A stretch of DNA of 43,343 bases, taken from NCBI GenBank assembly GCA_012031975.1, contig JAAUSA010000014.1, positions 1-43,343 of the forward strand. Reading direction: 5' to 3'. The notes below the pieces were generated by a model. The model did not search any database and was not told where the DNA came from. It was given only the letters and a program-made list of their open reading frames with translations. The position numbers and the translations under genes were made by a program. Source of the stretch: Alkalinema sp. RU_4_3 (GTDB lineage: Bacteria; Cyanobacteriota; Cyanobacteriia; Leptolyngbyales; Leptolyngbyaceae). This document shows, in pieces, positions 43,109-43,343 of this stretch (positions are counted from its first letter, which is position 1; every line of letters begins with the position of its first letter).

Positions 43109-43343
43109 AGGACGGTCCTCCAATGGGCTTACCTTCACGATCGTAATGGATTTGCCGAAGGGGAGGTGTTAAGTTCGGTATGCAATTTGTTGTGAAACTT
43201 TACAATCGAATTATCTGGGGTCTCAGCTTAAGGCGGGAAATACCCTCAGTGTAGGGACTTAAGCCAGTTGTGTTCGAGAAGACTTCCTAGACTTTCTAGG
43301 CAGGGGAAGTTCACCGACTTGAGTGAGAATCGATTCAAACAAA
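43109..43343. other. Terminal region with nested hairpins, upstream of the metallothionein gene
   Basis: No gene visible. A nested pair of stems, GCTTAAG (43226-43232) with CTTAAGC (43258-43264) and inside it CCCT (43243-43246) with AGGG (43253-43256), is followed by a second hairpin ACTTCC (43282-43287) with GGAAGT (43305-43310), with inner CCTAG/CTAGG. This could be the end of an IS200/IS605-type element, a structured RNA or control sequences of the metallothionein gene. Confidence 0.4.

Noticed and set aside
42755-43138. A 127-residue metallothionein fused to a Pro-rich tail
   Set aside because: The tail is the out-of-frame reading of the spacer and the glycosidase start; one added base restores the standard 54-residue protein.
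43109-43343. Insertion sequence with tnpB at the window edge
   Set aside because: The hairpins are suggestive but no transposase frame exists on either side; only reported as a candidate structure.

Overview
This window is cyanobacterial chromosome. The evidence is psaM (photosystem I), ndhL (NDH-1), an MPBQ/MSBQ-type methyltransferase and a DUF92/VTE6-like protein (tocopherol and prenyl-quinone chemistry), the PII-NtcA regulator pipX, a group I intron in tRNA-Leu(UAA), several cyanobacteria-specific DUF families, and very many HIP1-type GCGATCGC/CGATCG octamers. A clear hetZ homologue suggests a filamentous lineage, but no other heterocyst gene is present. I see no rRNA, CRISPR array, complete insertion sequence or prophage.

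Layout. 1-6.7 kb, mostly minus strand: MPBQ/MSBQ methyltransferase (cut by the window edge), M1 aminopeptidase, argF, an HtrA-type protease and an atypical SDR. 7-12 kb: DUF1997, ndk, TerC-type membrane protein, psaM, three cyanobacterial unknowns (one with a TIR/NDT-like nucleotide-binding signature). 12-16 kb: mltA, then three consecutive secreted proteins that look like a copper amine oxidase in pieces (two stand-alone N3-like domains and one catalytic domain). 16-18.2 kb: Uma2, NADPH-FMN reductase, CPBP protease, GIY-YIG. 18.3-19.8 kb: ndhL-DUF3007-trpA. 19.9-20.7 kb: tRNA-Leu(UAA) split by a group I intron that carries an HNH endonuclease gene on the opposite strand. 20.8-26.2 kb: a large unknown, a broken flippase-like membrane protein, larC in two overlapping frames, hetZ. 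26.2-32.1 kb, minus strand: SGNH hydrolase, HsdR-N-like nuclease, glycosyltransferase, mogA/moaB, DUF2079. 32.1-38.8 kb: speA, then pipX-pipY, sepF-proC and a lipoprotein. 38.8-43.1 kb: DUF1824, DUF92 (VTE6-like), VOC protein, alpha/beta hydrolase, SLH-GHL10 glycosidase and a bacterial metallothionein.

A property of the whole window must be kept in mind. At least eleven genuine-looking reading-frame breaks occur, ten of them repaired by adding or removing one base in a run of three to six identical bases (methyltransferase, aminopeptidase, SDR, N3-like protein, flippase, glycosyltransferase, DUF2079, metallothionein). This pattern looks more like homopolymer error in the assembly than gene decay, so I annotate these as one gene each and give the position of the break.

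Functional themes are nitrogen and amino-acid metabolism (argF, speA, proC, trpA, pipX/pipY), photosynthetic complexes (psaM, ndhL), prenyl-lipid/tocopherol metabolism, cell envelope and division (mltA, sepF, SLH protein) and metal handling (metallothionein, larC, copper amine oxidase-like module). The best candidates for something undescribed are the split copper amine oxidase module at 13.4-15.9 kb and the antisense HNH gene inside the tRNA-Leu intron.
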